Shown in pieces: positions 16,418 through 26,895 of a stretch of 64,000 bases of DNA. A program made the translations under genes and the position numbers. The DNA comes from Clostridium frigidicarnis (GTDB taxonomy: Bacteria > Bacillota > Clostridia > Clostridiales > Clostridiaceae): positions 124,001 through 188,000 of the forward strand of contig NZ_FOKI01000007.1 in assembly GCF_900111985.1 (NCBI RefSeq), given 5' to 3'. The notes beneath the pieces were generated by a model that was not told the origin of the DNA, did no database searches, and worked only from the letters and a program-made list of their open reading frames with translations. Positions within the stretch are counted from its first letter, which is position 1. The number at the start of each line of letters is the position of its first letter.

Positions 16418-17797
16418 CTATTTAAAATTAATCCTTACCTCTTGATCATGTAACAATTTAAAGTTTTCATTATTATACACACCTATCCCTTTAATTTTTG
16501 AAAGGTCTATATCTTTATCATGAAAACTCATAATTTCAGTATAAGTTCCATTTATTCTATCTACGTAAGGAGTCATACCTCCATCATAATCATCATTTAT
16601 TCTCTCTCCATTGCAATCATAGAAAAAAATTGATGGGTTAATTAATACAATTCCCTGTTTTTTATAAGTTACCTTCATAATATTTTTCTCAATTTTAACT
16701 TCTTCTACAACTATATTTCCCTGCTCTCCAGTGTTCAATTTACAAGGTAACTCATTGATATTTGCCTTACTTTCCTCTATAACTATTTTCTCAGATTCTT
16801 CTGTTTGTCTTTTTTTTTCCTCTATGGGTATAAGTGTTATATACTTCATATCTTTATTTTTATTTACAAATTCAAAAGAATTTATAGCCTTTCCATTAGA
16901 CATTCCTCTTATACTGCTACTTATATCATCTAAATAGTTACCATTATCATCAAACAAAGCAAATCCACAAGACATACCATCATTATCTATATTCTCATTT
17001 AAAACTATCTGATTGCCAAAAGGAGATATTGACACTTTTTCAATGGTTACATCATGCTTAATTCCATTAACATTAAATATAACATTTTTATTTGGCTTAA
17101 CTGATAATGTATCTTCTTCTATATGTGCTTTATCAACATTAGTTGATATATTCCATTGTCCTTTTTCACCAAATATCTCTGAAGTATATACTTCTAGATT
17201 GAACTTTTGTGGTATATTAATTTGAGATATATTTTCTCTTATCATTCCCTTTAATATTTTATCAGATTCAAAATAGGCATCAACATCATTATTATTTCCT
17301 GTATCTAAATATTTTTCATCTATTTTATATTGAAAGTTAGGAGCTGTAAACATTGGCGACCATAAAGTTCCTTCTTCAATTTTAGATATAGGTTTATCAC
17401 TTTCTATTGTGTAAAATATATTTAAAAAATTATCATCAATTGCAATATTGTTAATAGTAAATTTTATTCCATTATCTTTAGCCATAGAACCAATATAATT
17501 GTTGAATTTTTCAAAACTATCTTTACTAGAAAAATATTTAGAATCTGCTGCTCCATTAAAAAACTCAATAGTACTTCTAATAAATTCCTTTCCTTGTGAT
17601 GTATTAGCTAAAACTGTAGTAAAACTCAAAGTCATAATTATAAAGGAAGCAACTAATACCTTTAATGATATTCTTTTTTTTAGTTTTTTACTTTCTAAAT
17701 TTTTTAATGTGTTGTCCATACTTTTATCTATATTTTCTGGTATTACCCATTTTTCATTATTGATCTTATTTTTTATTATTTCATCAAAACTATCCAA
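16418..17797 (-). CDS. DUF4179-type anti-sigma factor
   Basis: 459 residues. A short cytosolic N-terminus (1-40, basic KKLKKR just before the membrane) precedes a single transmembrane helix (about 43-65, VLVASFIIMTLSFTTVLA) and a large extracellular domain (about 70-459). This layout and the opening (DEIIKNKINNEKWVIPENID) match DUF4179 proteins encoded beside ECF sigma factors in clostridia, where they hold the sigma factor at the membrane. TTG start seven bases after AAAGGAGG. It begins 13 bases after the sigma factor gene, so the two form an operon. Confidence 0.8.
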   Translation of the reverse strand: MDSFDEIIKNKINNEKWVIPENIDKSMDNTLKNLESKKLKKRISLKVLVASFIIMTLSFTTVLANTSQGKEFIRSTIEFFNGAADSKYFSSKDSFEKFNNYIGSMAKDNGIKFTINNIAIDDNFLNIFYTIESDKPISKIEEGTLWSPMFTAPNFQYKIDEKYLDTGNNNDVDAYFESDKILKGMIRENISQINIPQKFNLEVYTSEIFGEKGQWNISTNVDKAHIEEDTLSVKPNKNVIFNVNGIKHDVTIEKVSISPFGNQIVLNENIDNDGMSCGFALFDDNGNYLDDISSSIRGMSNGKAINSFEFVNKNKDMKYITLIPIEEKKRQTEESEKIVIEESKANINELPCKLNTGEQGNIVVEEVKIEKNIMKVTYKKQGIVLINPSIFFYDCNGERINDDYDGGMTPYVDRINGTYTEIMSFHDKDIDLSKIKGIGVYNNENFKLLHDQEVRINFK

Positions 17798-17810
17798 TTC
17801 AATCCCTCCT

Positions 17811-18347
17811 TTAACATTTATCTAACAAACCTCTAAGCTTATTTTTAGCCCTACTTAATCTTGACTTAACAGTTCCTTGTGATATATTTAAAACTTCACT
17901 TATTGCCTTTATACTCATATCTTCATAATAAAAAAGAATAAGTACTGTTCTAAAATCCATATCTAGTTTATTAATCTCATCCATAAGTTCATAGATATTT
18001 TTATCTTCATATGTAAGTTTATATACTTCCATATTTTCTTGAAGATCTATTTTGTTTTTTTTATTTATTAATCCGTAACATTCATTAACAAGAATCCTCA
18101 TTATCCACGACTTGAAACTATCCTTGTTTTTTAATTTTTTTAAATTTTCATATGCTTTTAAAATAGTCTCATTTATAGCATCTTCTGTATCATGTTCATT
18201 TTTTACAATTCCCTTTGCAAGTCTATATAAAGGTACTTTATACTGTTGAATTATCTCCATAAATTCACTCTTATCCATTGTTCCTGCTTTTGTTACACTC
18301 TTTTTTCTAACATCATAAAAATTCAATATTTTACTTCCATCAACCAT
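17811..18347 (-). CDS. ECF-type RNA polymerase sigma factor
   Basis: 178 residues. Region 2 (about 36-95: YRLAKGIVKNEHDTEDAINE, FKSWIMRILVNECY) binds the -10 element and core enzyme; region 4 (about 125-175: DFRTVLILFYYEDMSIKAIS, GTVKSRLSRAKNKLR) is the -35-binding helix-turn-helix. The ATG at 18345-18347 has AGGAGGTG upstream, which supports a 23-residue N-terminal extension (MVDGSKILNFYDVRKKSVTK) not usual in the family; Met24 is the alternative start but has only a weak site. Paired with the downstream DUF4179 anti-sigma. Confidence 0.88.
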   Translation of the reverse strand: MVDGSKILNFYDVRKKSVTKAGTMDKSEFMEIIQQYKVPLYRLAKGIVKNEHDTEDAINETILKAYENLKKLKNKDSFKSWIMRILVNECYGLINKKNKIDLQENMEVYKLTYEDKNIYELMDEINKLDMDFRTVLILFYYEDMSIKAISEVLNISQGTVKSRLSRAKNKLRGLLDKC

Positions 18348-18373
18348 TAATCTTTCACCTCCTACACTATTAA

Positions 18374-18399
18374 GATAAATATTAAAGGTTAAAAGTTCC
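18374..18399 (-). promoter_or_regulatory. possible ECF-type promoter of the sigma operon
   Basis: GGGAACTTTTAACC on the minus strand (GGAAC at 18395-18399) has the shape of an ECF -35 element, with TATCTT 17 bases on. Such operons are often autoregulated. The -10 match is weak. Confidence 0.35.
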
Positions 18400-18518
18400 C
18401 ATTATTTTAAATTTTAATTTATAACTTAAATTATGGAAATATTTCACATGCAAATTTATCATATTTCTATTTAATTTATTATCACCATTTACCAATACAT
18501 AAAATATTATAACCTATT

Positions 18519-18552
18519 AAAAAGGGTACTGAATTTAATTTCAGTACCCTTT
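18519..18552 (-). terminator. terminator of the giant DUF11 gene
   Basis: AAAGGGTACTGAA / TTCAGTACCCTTT, a 13-bp perfect stem with an 8-base loop (ATTAAA core) and TTTTTAAT following on the minus strand, ten bases past the stop. Confidence 0.92.
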
Positions 18553-18562
18553 AAATATTATA

Positions 18563-21500
18563 TTATGATATTACTTGTACTTTATAAACTACTACTATAA
18601 TTTCCCCCTGTTTCATTGTGTTTAATGCAAATCCTGAGGCTGGATTATAGGTTGGTTCACTTACACCATTTACTGTTACTGATCCTAGTACAAATATTGA
18701 ATTTTGAGGGGTTGGATCTAAGAAAACAATATTTGTAGCATCTATATTACCAGTGTTTGTTATTGTAACTGTATAGGTTAATTGTTGTCCTATTGTTGCA
18801 AACTGCTTATCAACTGCTTTTGTTACATTCAAACTTCCTAATGCAATATTGGTTGTTGTTGTATTAGAATAGGTTGTTTGATTAACTGGAGGTTGTTTTG
18901 GATCTACAACAAACTTAAAGCTAATAACCGCTTGGTTTGTTACCTTATTTGTCGGTGGTACCGATACTACATCAGCTGTAAATGCTACTGTTACTGCATT
19001 ACCTATTCCTATATTCCCAAGAGTAAATCCTACTGTTGGATCAAATAAAGGTTCATTTACTCCATTTACATATACAGTTCCTGGCTTAAATGTTGCTCCA
19101 ATTGATGGTGTATCTTGGAACATAACATCATTTGCCACAACATTTCCTGTATTAATTAAATTTATAGTAAATGTTAAAGTGTCTCCAATAGTTGCTATTG
19201 GCTTATCTACAGATTTTGTTGTAGTTAACTCACCTTTTACAACTTGAGTTGTTACAGTATTACTTAATAAAGTGCTAGTTATAATTGATCCACTCGGATC
19301 TATCTTATAACTAAATTCAACTTGTGATTTATTATCAACTTGTGGTGGAGTTGGTAAAGAATTTATTTTAGCATCAAATGTTATTGTAACTGTTTGATTA
19401 GGAGCCAAATCTCCTAGCATAATTCCCAATGTTGGATTAGCTAATGGATTTACAACATCATTAATTCTTACTGTCCCTCCAACATACATTAATTCTTGTT
19501 GTAAATCATCATAGAATTTTACATTAGTAGCTGTTACATTTCCTATATTTTTAATTACAGAAGTATAAATCACAGTGTCTCCAACCTTAGCATACATCTT
19601 ATCTACTGTCTTTGCATTTGATAAACTTCCCACATTTATTTGAGTAGATACAGTATTAGATGTTGCACTTATTGGTACATCGCTTCCTAAAGGATCTATC
19701 TTATATACACCACTTACAAATCCATAGTTTGTTACTTGTGGTGGTGTAGGAAGTGATGTAACTTTAGCCTTAAATTTAATTTCACTTGTAACACCAGCCA
19801 AAATATCTATTAATGTGAATCCTTGTATTGGATCATAATCTGGTTTTGAAACACCATCTACAATAACACTTCCAGCTATAAAGCTAGCTCCATTTGATAA
19901 AGTATCTATAAATGTTAATTGTTTGTTAGTTGTATTTCCTGTATTCTTTATTGTTATTGTATAATTTAGTGTATCTAAAATTGTTGCATATTGTAAATCA
20001 ACAGTTTTACTTGCTGTCATGGATCCTATAATTATTCTAGTTAATACACTATTAGACTGAGTGGTTTTAATTAAGAACTCACCATTTGGATCAATCTTAT
20101 ATGAGAATGTTCCATTAGCAAAGTTTAATACAGAACTCTTTGTTGGTGTCATACTAACTGTTACTTTAAATGATACTGTTACATGCCCTAAAGTAGGGAT
20201 TGATCCTAAATTAAATCCTACTGTTGGATCATAATTTGGTTTACTTTCAGAATCAATAACAACTGACCCACTATTAAAAGAAATATCTAAATCAAGTCCA
20301 TCTGTAAAAACAACATTACTTGCATCTACATTACCTGTATTTGTTAATACAACTGTATAAGTCAGTATATCCCCTTTTGTTGCATATTCCTTATCTACTT
20401 GCTTAGTTATAGTTAATTCGCCTTTGTTAATTTGAGTTGTTGCCACATTACTACTAACTTCTACAATGATATCACTACCATTAGGATCTATACGATAAGA
20501 ATAAACTAAATTGGCAATGTTGCTAATTAATGAAGGTGAAGGCACACTTGTTACTATAGCATTAAATTTAACTACAGATACTCCTCCTGGAACAATTGTA
20601 CCTAATGAGAAACTTTGATATGGATCATAACCAGGCTTTTCAATATCATTAATAGTTACTGAACCTGGTATAAATGCAGTGCCACTTGGTACAACATCTC
20701 TAAAGTTTATATTTATAGCATTAACATTACCTTCATTAACAACATTAATTGTGTAGGTTAAAATATCATCTATAGTAGCATAAGCCTTGCTTACTGCCTT
20801 AGTTATTGTCAATTTTCCTAAATTTATTTGAGTTGAAACTGTATTGCTTAGCTTTTCATCTGATTTAGATGGATTAGCTGGGTCTATTTTATATTCATAG
20901 TTTACTGATGCAGTATTGTAAATCATATAATTATTTGGCATTGAATTTACAGAAACCTTAAATGTTACTGTAGTAATACTTCCACTTGTACTAAATGGTT
21001 GTATAGTATCCAAATTGAATCCTATATTTGGATTGAATGTTGGCTTACTTTCACCATTTACTATAACTGTTCCATTTTTAAAAGTTCCATTTGATTGAAT
21101 AATATCTTGGAATAATATATTTGAACAATCAGCATTTCCAATATTCTTTATAGTAACTGTATAATTTAAATCGTCTCCAATTGTTGCATATTGCTTATCG
21201 ACTGATTTTATAGCTTGTAGTTCGCCCAAATTTATATAGGTTGTGGCTTTGTTTGATGTTGTAGTCTTCGTATCTGTTGGATCAGTTGGTGTTAATTTAT
21301 AACTAAATGTTACATCTGCTGTGTTTTCAATTTTTCCTGAAATCGGCAATGAATCTACATGAATATCAAAAGATACCACATCAACTTGGTTTGGAATTAA
21401 ATCTGAAATACTAAATCCATCAATAGGATTGAAAGTTGGTTTACTTACTCCGTTTAATACAACTGTCCCAGTTTTAAAAGATGTTGATACTGGAACTATA

Positions 21501-24500
21501 TCTTTTAGTGATATACTGGTTGCATTTACTGATCCTGTATTTCTCACATTTATAGTATAGCTTAAAGTATCTCCAACTGTAGAATAAGCTTTATTAACTG
21601 ATTTTGTAACTGTCAATTCACCCGTTGCAATATAGGTTTGAGTTGTATTTGTTGTTAAGTCTGTAACATTTATAGTTTCTGTTCCAACTTTATATTCATA
21701 TTCAATTGTTGCAAAGTTTTTAACTATATTATCACTTGGTCTAGTGATAACAGTTGCTGCAAATTTAATCACTGATACAGTTCCATTTCCTGGTATATCA
21801 TCTATTGTAAATCCATCATTAGGATTAAATCCTGGCTTGTTTACATTGTTTACATAAACTGAATTAACATTAAAGTTTATATTATTATCTAATAAATCTA
21901 TAAAATATACTCTTTGAGCTGGTACATTACCATCATTTTTTAATGTTACTGTAAAGTTTAAAGTATCTCCAATTTTAGCTATATCTTTGTCTACTGCCTT
22001 TGTTGCAGATACTATTGTGTCATTTACATTAACGGTTGTTGTATTAGAAGTTGCATTCTTAACTATTGGTAATCCATTAGGATCTACATAATATGAATAG
22101 CTTACAGACCCACTATTGTATAATTTACCTGAAGCTGGTATAGAATTAACTGTTACAGTAAAACTAACTGTGGCAAAAGCACCAATAGCAATATTACCTA
22201 GTGAGAATCCTGTATTAGGATTAAGTGTTGGTTTGCTTACTTCATTTACAAATACTGATCCATAATTAAATAATGATTCTGTTTGGATAGTATCTTGGAA
22301 ATTTACATTATTTAAAATTGTATTTCCCGTATTAGTTACAACGAAACTATATTTTACTGTATCGGTTAATCTTGCATAGTTTCTATCTGATGTTTTAGTT
22401 ATTGTTAGTGATCCTACATTAATATAGGTTGTTACTGTATTACTTGAAATAGTTTTTGCAATTGTCGCTCCATTAGGATCTATTTTATAATTATAAGCTA
22501 TACTGGATTGATTTGTAACAAATCCATTAGGTGGCAAACTCTTTACTGCTACTTTAAACGTTACTGTTACATTTGTATTTGTATTTATAGTTCCTAGGGA
22601 GAATCCTAAATTTGGATCATAATCTGCATAAGATTCTCCATTCACTTTAACTGATCCTGCTACAAACTCTGTATCATTAGAAATAAAATCTGTAAATGTT
22701 GTATTAGTCAAATTTACATTACCACTATTTGCTATTACACAGGTGTAATTTAAAGTATCTCCAATTGTTGCATAAACAAGATCTACACTCTTTGTATTAG
22801 TTACATCCATATTATTTATTGTTGTAGTTACACTATTACTTGTCTTAGTTTCACTTATATCTGTACCACTTGGATTTATACGATACTTAAAGCTAATATT
22901 AGCAGTATTCGTTATTGTATTTGGATTTGGAATACTAGTAATCTTAGCTGTAAATTTAACTATACTACTTCCTCCAGCAGCTATATCATTTAATACAAAT
23001 CCTAAATTAGGATTAAAATCTGGTTTACTTACATCATCTATTGATACTGAACCTATATCAAAAGTAGCCCCAGTTGGAATTATATCTATAAAGTTTATAT
23101 TAGTTAAAGTTGTTGTTCCTGTATTTTGTGCCACAACTGTATAGGTTATAGTATCTTCAATTGTTGCATATAGCCTGTCTACGCTCTTTGTTAAATTTGC
23201 TGATCCCATATTAATTACTGTAGTGGCATTATTACTTGTTATTGTTTTAGTTACTGGTGGCTTAGTTGGATCTGGTGTATAGTCAAAAGAGGCTAACCCA
23301 TTATTAGTAACAACATTCGGAGTTGGTACACTATTAACTGTTACATCAAACTTAATTCTTACTACTTGCCCAACAACAACTGATCCTAAACTAAAACCAG
23401 TACTTGGGTTATAACTTGGTTTACTTATTCCATTGACTGTTACAGATCCTTCCACAAAGGAAACTGCTGATGGTACTATATCACTAAATACTGTATTATT
23501 AGCTGTTGTATTACCTGTATTAGTAACATTTATAGAATAAGTTATAGTATCTCCAATTGTTGCATAACTTTTACTTGCACTCTTTGCAACAGACAAGTTT
23601 CCTAACAAAACTTCTGTTTGTACTTGATTTGAATATTTTGTACCAGTAATAGTTGTTGAATCTGGATTAACTTTGTAACTATAGCTCATTTCTGATGCAT
23701 TAAGAATAAAACCTACTGGTGGTACTGTGGTTATTGTTGCTGCAAATACAACCCTAAAGGTTTCACTTGGTTGAATATCTCCTAATAAAAAGCTGTTATT
23801 AGGATTATAATCTGTATGGTTTACTCCATTTACATATACAGATTCTGGGTAAAAAGTTAAATATGATGCTACTTCATCAACAAAACTAACACTAGTCAAT
23901 GGAACTGTACCTGTATTACTAATAAGTGTTTGATAAATAATGGTATCACCTAGTTGAGCATATAATTTATCTACACTTTTTGTAATAGAAAATTCAGCCT
24001 TATTAATTATTGTTTGAACAGTATTGCTGGTAACTGTATTTGTTATATGAGTCTTATTAGGATCTGGTAAATAATCATAAATTAATTCTGATGTGTTATA
24101 AACTATATTAGGATTTGGCACACTTACAACTTTAGCTGCAAATGTTACATTAATTGTACTATTTGGAGAGATTCTTCCTATACTAAATCCCACATTTGTA
24201 TCATAACTTGGTTGAGGCATACCATTAATTGCAACACTGTTAGGTACAAATGTTGTTCCTGGTTGTATATATGCAAAGAATAGGGTATTAAAAGCATCTA
24301 TATTACCACTATTAGTCATATTAACTGAATAATATAAAATATCATCTATGATAGCATATGGTTTATCTACTGTTTCATTTATTGTTATATTTACAAAATT
24401 TGCTCTTGTTACAACCTTATTAGAATCTTTTTCTGTTGAAATAACCGGACCACCTGGTGTAATTTGATATTTAAATGGAACTTGAGCTATATTTTCAACT

Positions 24501-26653
24501 AATTCACCAGGTTGTATTTGATTAATTTTAACTTTATAAATTATTGTTACAGTTTGTTTTGGTAAAATACTATCTACTGTAAAACCATCAAATGGATTTA
24601 ATAAAGGTTTTACAATTCCATTTATTTTAACACTACCCGCTACAAAAGAAGCACCTGGAATTGGTGGTTCTAAAACTTGAAAATTAGTAACTTCAACGTT
24701 ACCTATATTAGTTAAGTTAAGTGTGTAAGTTACTATATCATCTACATTAGGATAGTTATTATCATTTGACCTTTCTCCTATAATTTCTCCGTATTGAACT
24801 TGAATAGAAGTTACATTACTAATAACTGTTTTCTTTATTAAATAGGTATATTGATTAAACATATAACTAAAAGTAACCACAGAATTATTAGTAACAACTG
24901 TTGATGGAGGTAGTAAATTTACTGTTACCTCAAAAATAATTTCTATTTCCTCATTTACATTAATATCTGGAAGAATAAAACCTGTATTAGGATTAAAACC
25001 AGATTTTGTAACCCCATTAATAGTAACTGATCCTTCATTAAAAGAACAATATTTACTTACAATATCTTGAAACAAAACATCTCTTGCTAGTTCACTTCCT
25101 ATATTGGCTATCTTAATTGTATAATTTAATGTATCCCCAATAAAAGCAGTATATTTAGATGCTGTCTTTACTATGCTTAATTGCCCTGACTGAACTATTA
25201 CTTCAAGTGTATTAGTTGTTGCAAAGTTTCTATAGGTTGGTGAACCTGGTCCTGAAGTAAACTCATAATTATAGTTAACATTATTTTTAAATTTTGCACC
25301 TGTTGGTAGTGAGTTTACTCTAACTGAAAAAAGTATATTAATAACTCCTGAAGCATCAATAGTTCCAGCATTAAATCCTTGTGTTATATCCGCTCCTGGC
25401 TGAGATACCTCATTTACCTTTAATGAATTAGGTATAAAAGAACAGCATGGATCTAAAAGATCTGATAATATTAAATTACTTGCAGCTAACCCACCTTTAT
25501 TTTTAACTTGCACAGAATAAATTAATTGTTCTCCAACCTGCACATTATACTCATTATCATCATCTGTATCATAAGAAGTTAAAGTTGCTATAATATTAGG
25601 AGCCTCTGCTTCTACTTGCATTCCTACTGCAACTAACTGGACTCCATCATTAGTTCCACTTGCAGTAACTTGCCCTACTATTTGATTTTGGTTTACAACT
25701 AACGTACTACTAAGATCAACATTAGTTATATCCCACTTATTTCTTGCACCTAAAACTTGAGTTGGAACAAATGCATCATGATTATTACTTCCATTAGTGC
25801 CACTAATATCAATCAATCCTACATTCGTATCTAGTGGATCGCATATATTTATCTGTCCAGCAAAAAATCCATTATTGGGATTATTTGGAGATGTACCTGG
25901 ATTTAGATTTGGAGTACTTACAATATTACCTAAAGTTTTTAATGATGCAAATGTTGGCCCAGCCTTAACAGTTTGAACACCGGTTAAAGGCTCTCCATTT
26001 GCACAAGCTATAAATAATCTTCCTTTTAAGTGTCTTTCTTCTGGTGCAGTTGAAAATCCCACTATGGTTGTTTGTAGTGGATTATTTTCTTTTGCAGATG
26101 CTATTCCTGACAAAAACATTATTCTTTGAGGGACTATTACATCATTTCTATACACTACTACTAGTGTCCATCCTGCCCTTGTATTGCTTAAACCTATTGG
26201 AGGTATGCTTGTTGGAACTTTTGAAACAGTATACCACCCATCTAAAGACTCTTTAACTATATTAGTTACGTCCGCACTTCTAAATCTATCAATACTTCCA
26301 GAATCACCAGTAAAACTTTCTACATTTTGAGGATTAACTGAAACTTCACCCTTAGGTGTTGTAAAAACTATTGTATTATCTTGTATACTTCTAACATCTA
26401 ATGCTCCATCTGAAGAACTTTTTACAGTTGAATACCATATTAATTCAGCATATAAAACAGTACTATTAGATAAAATATTAATTTTACCCTTACTTTCTGC
26501 TTCATTCCAATCTCTTGTTGTTTCTCCTGATATTTTAATCATATCTGATGTGTTTACTGATTTTGTTGTTGTATCCCCACATAAAACCAAGCTATTTCCT
26601 GTTGATACTATAATAGCTTTATCAACAACTGAAAATCTATTATTTAAAGCCAT
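18563..26653 (-). CDS. giant DUF11-repeat surface protein
   Basis: 2696 residues from ATG at 26651-26653 (AGAGGAGGTAAAT upstream). No signal peptide, transmembrane helix or sorting motif. The N-terminal about 350 residues form a distinct domain (VLYAELIWYSTV, VTNIVKESLDGWYTV, RAGWTLVVVYRND) common ahead of DUF11 arrays in Firmicutes. Then come 18 tandem units of about 130 residues, each with TKSVDKxYATIGDTLxYTV, NTGNVxATN, FxPGSVxVNGVSKPxxNPxxGF and a conserved linker YKIDPxGxxIxxTxxSNTVxT. Unit 18 stops at VYKVQVIS, before that linker half. DUF11 domains are Ig-like sandwiches used as stalks. Sigma-K-like promoter and no neighbours in the transcript. Likely a very long fibre or spore-surface filament. 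Confidence 0.88.
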   Translation of the reverse strand: MALNNRFSVVDKAIIVSTGNSLVLCGDTTTKSVNTSDMIKISGETTRDWNEAESKGKINILSNSTVLYAELIWYSTVKSSSDGALDVRSIQDNTIVFTTPKGEVSVNPQNVESFTGDSGSIDRFRSADVTNIVKESLDGWYTVSKVPTSIPPIGLSNTRAGWTLVVVYRNDVIVPQRIMFLSGIASAKENNPLQTTIVGFSTAPEERHLKGRLFIACANGEPLTGVQTVKAGPTFASLKTLGNIVSTPNLNPGTSPNNPNNGFFAGQINICDPLDTNVGLIDISGTNGSNNHDAFVPTQVLGARNKWDITNVDLSSTLVVNQNQIVGQVTASGTNDGVQLVAVGMQVEAEAPNIIATLTSYDTDDDNEYNVQVGEQLIYSVQVKNKGGLAASNLILSDLLDPCCSFIPNSLKVNEVSQPGADITQGFNAGTIDASGVINILFSVRVNSLPTGAKFKNNVNYNYEFTSGPGSPTYRNFATTNTLEVIVQSGQLSIVKTASKYTAFIGDTLNYTIKIANIGSELARDVLFQDIVSKYCSFNEGSVTINGVTKSGFNPNTGFILPDINVNEEIEIIFEVTVNLLPPSTVVTNNSVVTFSYMFNQYTYLIKKTVISNVTSIQVQYGEIIGERSNDNNYPNVDDIVTYTLNLTNIGNVEVTNFQVLEPPIPGASFVAGSVKINGIVKPLLNPFDGFTVDSILPKQTVTIIYKVKINQIQPGELVENIAQVPFKYQITPGGPVISTEKDSNKVVTRANFVNITINETVDKPYAIIDDILYYSVNMTNSGNIDAFNTLFFAYIQPGTTFVPNSVAINGMPQPSYDTNVGFSIGRISPNSTINVTFAAKVVSVPNPNIVYNTSELIYDYLPDPNKTHITNTVTSNTVQTIINKAEFSITKSVDKLYAQLGDTIIYQTLISNTGTVPLTSVSFVDEVASYLTFYPESVYVNGVNHTDYNPNNSFLLGDIQPSETFRVVFAATITTVPPVGFILNASEMSYSYKVNPDSTTITGTKYSNQVQTEVLLGNLSVAKSASKSYATIGDTITYSINVTNTGNTTANNTVFSDIVPSAVSFVEGSVTVNGISKPSYNPSTGFSLGSVVVGQVVRIKFDVTVNSVPTPNVVTNNGLASFDYTPDPTKPPVTKTITSNNATTVINMGSANLTKSVDRLYATIEDTITYTVVAQNTGTTTLTNINFIDIIPTGATFDIGSVSIDDVSKPDFNPNLGFVLNDIAAGGSSIVKFTAKITSIPNPNTITNTANISFKYRINPSGTDISETKTSNSVTTTINNMDVTNTKSVDLVYATIGDTLNYTCVIANSGNVNLTNTTFTDFISNDTEFVAGSVKVNGESYADYDPNLGFSLGTINTNTNVTVTFKVAVKSLPPNGFVTNQSSIAYNYKIDPNGATIAKTISSNTVTTYINVGSLTITKTSDRNYARLTDTVKYSFVVTNTGNTILNNVNFQDTIQTESLFNYGSVFVNEVSKPTLNPNTGFSLGNIAIGAFATVSFTVTVNSIPASGKLYNSGSVSYSYYVDPNGLPIVKNATSNTTTVNVNDTIVSATKAVDKDIAKIGDTLNFTVTLKNDGNVPAQRVYFIDLLDNNINFNVNSVYVNNVNKPGFNPNDGFTIDDIPGNGTVSVIKFAATVITRPSDNIVKNFATIEYEYKVGTETINVTDLTTNTTQTYIATGELTVTKSVNKAYSTVGDTLSYTINVRNTGSVNATSISLKDIVPVSTSFKTGTVVLNGVSKPTFNPIDGFSISDLIPNQVDVVSFDIHVDSLPISGKIENTADVTFSYKLTPTDPTDTKTTTSNKATTYINLGELQAIKSVDKQYATIGDDLNYTVTIKNIGNADCSNILFQDIIQSNGTFKNGTVIVNGESKPTFNPNIGFNLDTIQPFSTSGSITTVTFKVSVNSMPNNYMIYNTASVNYEYKIDPANPSKSDEKLSNTVSTQINLGKLTITKAVSKAYATIDDILTYTINVVNEGNVNAININFRDVVPSGTAFIPGSVTINDIEKPGYDPYQSFSLGTIVPGGVSVVKFNAIVTSVPSPSLISNIANLVYSYRIDPNGSDIIVEVSSNVATTQINKGELTITKQVDKEYATKGDILTYTVVLTNTGNVDASNVVFTDGLDLDISFNSGSVVIDSESKPNYDPTVGFNLGSIPTLGHVTVSFKVTVSMTPTKSSVLNFANGTFSYKIDPNGEFLIKTTQSNSVLTRIIIGSMTASKTVDLQYATILDTLNYTITIKNTGNTTNKQLTFIDTLSNGASFIAGSVIVDGVSKPDYDPIQGFTLIDILAGVTSEIKFKAKVTSLPTPPQVTNYGFVSGVYKIDPLGSDVPISATSNTVSTQINVGSLSNAKTVDKMYAKVGDTVIYTSVIKNIGNVTATNVKFYDDLQQELMYVGGTVRINDVVNPLANPTLGIMLGDLAPNQTVTITFDAKINSLPTPPQVDNKSQVEFSYKIDPSGSIITSTLLSNTVTTQVVKGELTTTKSVDKPIATIGDTLTFTINLINTGNVVANDVMFQDTPSIGATFKPGTVYVNGVNEPLFDPTVGFTLGNIGIGNAVTVAFTADVVSVPPTNKVTNQAVISFKFVVDPKQPPVNQTTYSNTTTTNIALGSLNVTKAVDKQFATIGQQLTYTVTITNTGNIDATNIVFLDPTPQNSIFVLGSVTVNGVSEPTYNPASGFALNTMKQGEIIVVVYKVQVIS

Positions 26654-26709
26654 ATTTACCTCCTCTATTGACGCTTTATCCATTATACATGGATTCTTAT
26701 ACTACTTTA

Positions 26710-26737
26710 TATTTTATGGTATAAGAAGATTATTGTT
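26710..26737 (-). promoter_or_regulatory. sigma-K-like promoter 4 (giant gene)
   Basis: On the minus strand GTAAC (AC at 26735-26736) - 16 bases - CATAAAATA (26710-26718), 57 bases before the start codon. It fits the same pattern as promoters 1 and 3, one base shorter in spacing. Confidence 0.5.
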
Positions 26738-26802
26738 ACACTAGTTAGTTAAGTGTCATATACCAATAATATATATAAATTACTATTGTTTATTTGATCT
26801 TA

Positions 26803-26866
26803 GGCACATGAAAGAAAATAACAAATCAAAGATGCTATATTGACTTGTTATTTTTTTGAATGTACC
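26803..26866 (+). repeat. palindromic intergenic repeat, short copy in a 5' leader
   Basis: 64 bp: GGCACATGAAAGAAAATAAC ... GTTATTTTTTTGAATGTACC. It lies between divergent genes and only about 30 bases upstream of the ATG of the 1140-residue gene, so its hairpin would be in that gene's mRNA leader. Confidence 0.8.
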
Positions 26867-26895
26867 TTAAATATAATGATAAAGGAGATTAAATT

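Noticed and set aside
18563-26653. Giant DUF11 protein as an LPXTG- or S-layer-anchored adhesin
   Set aside because: No signal peptide, sorting motif, SLH or wall-binding repeats at either end.
26653-26683. Upstream ATG giving ten more residues to the giant protein
   Set aside because: Its frame runs through the AGAGGAGG site itself; the ATG at 26651-26653 has ideal spacing.
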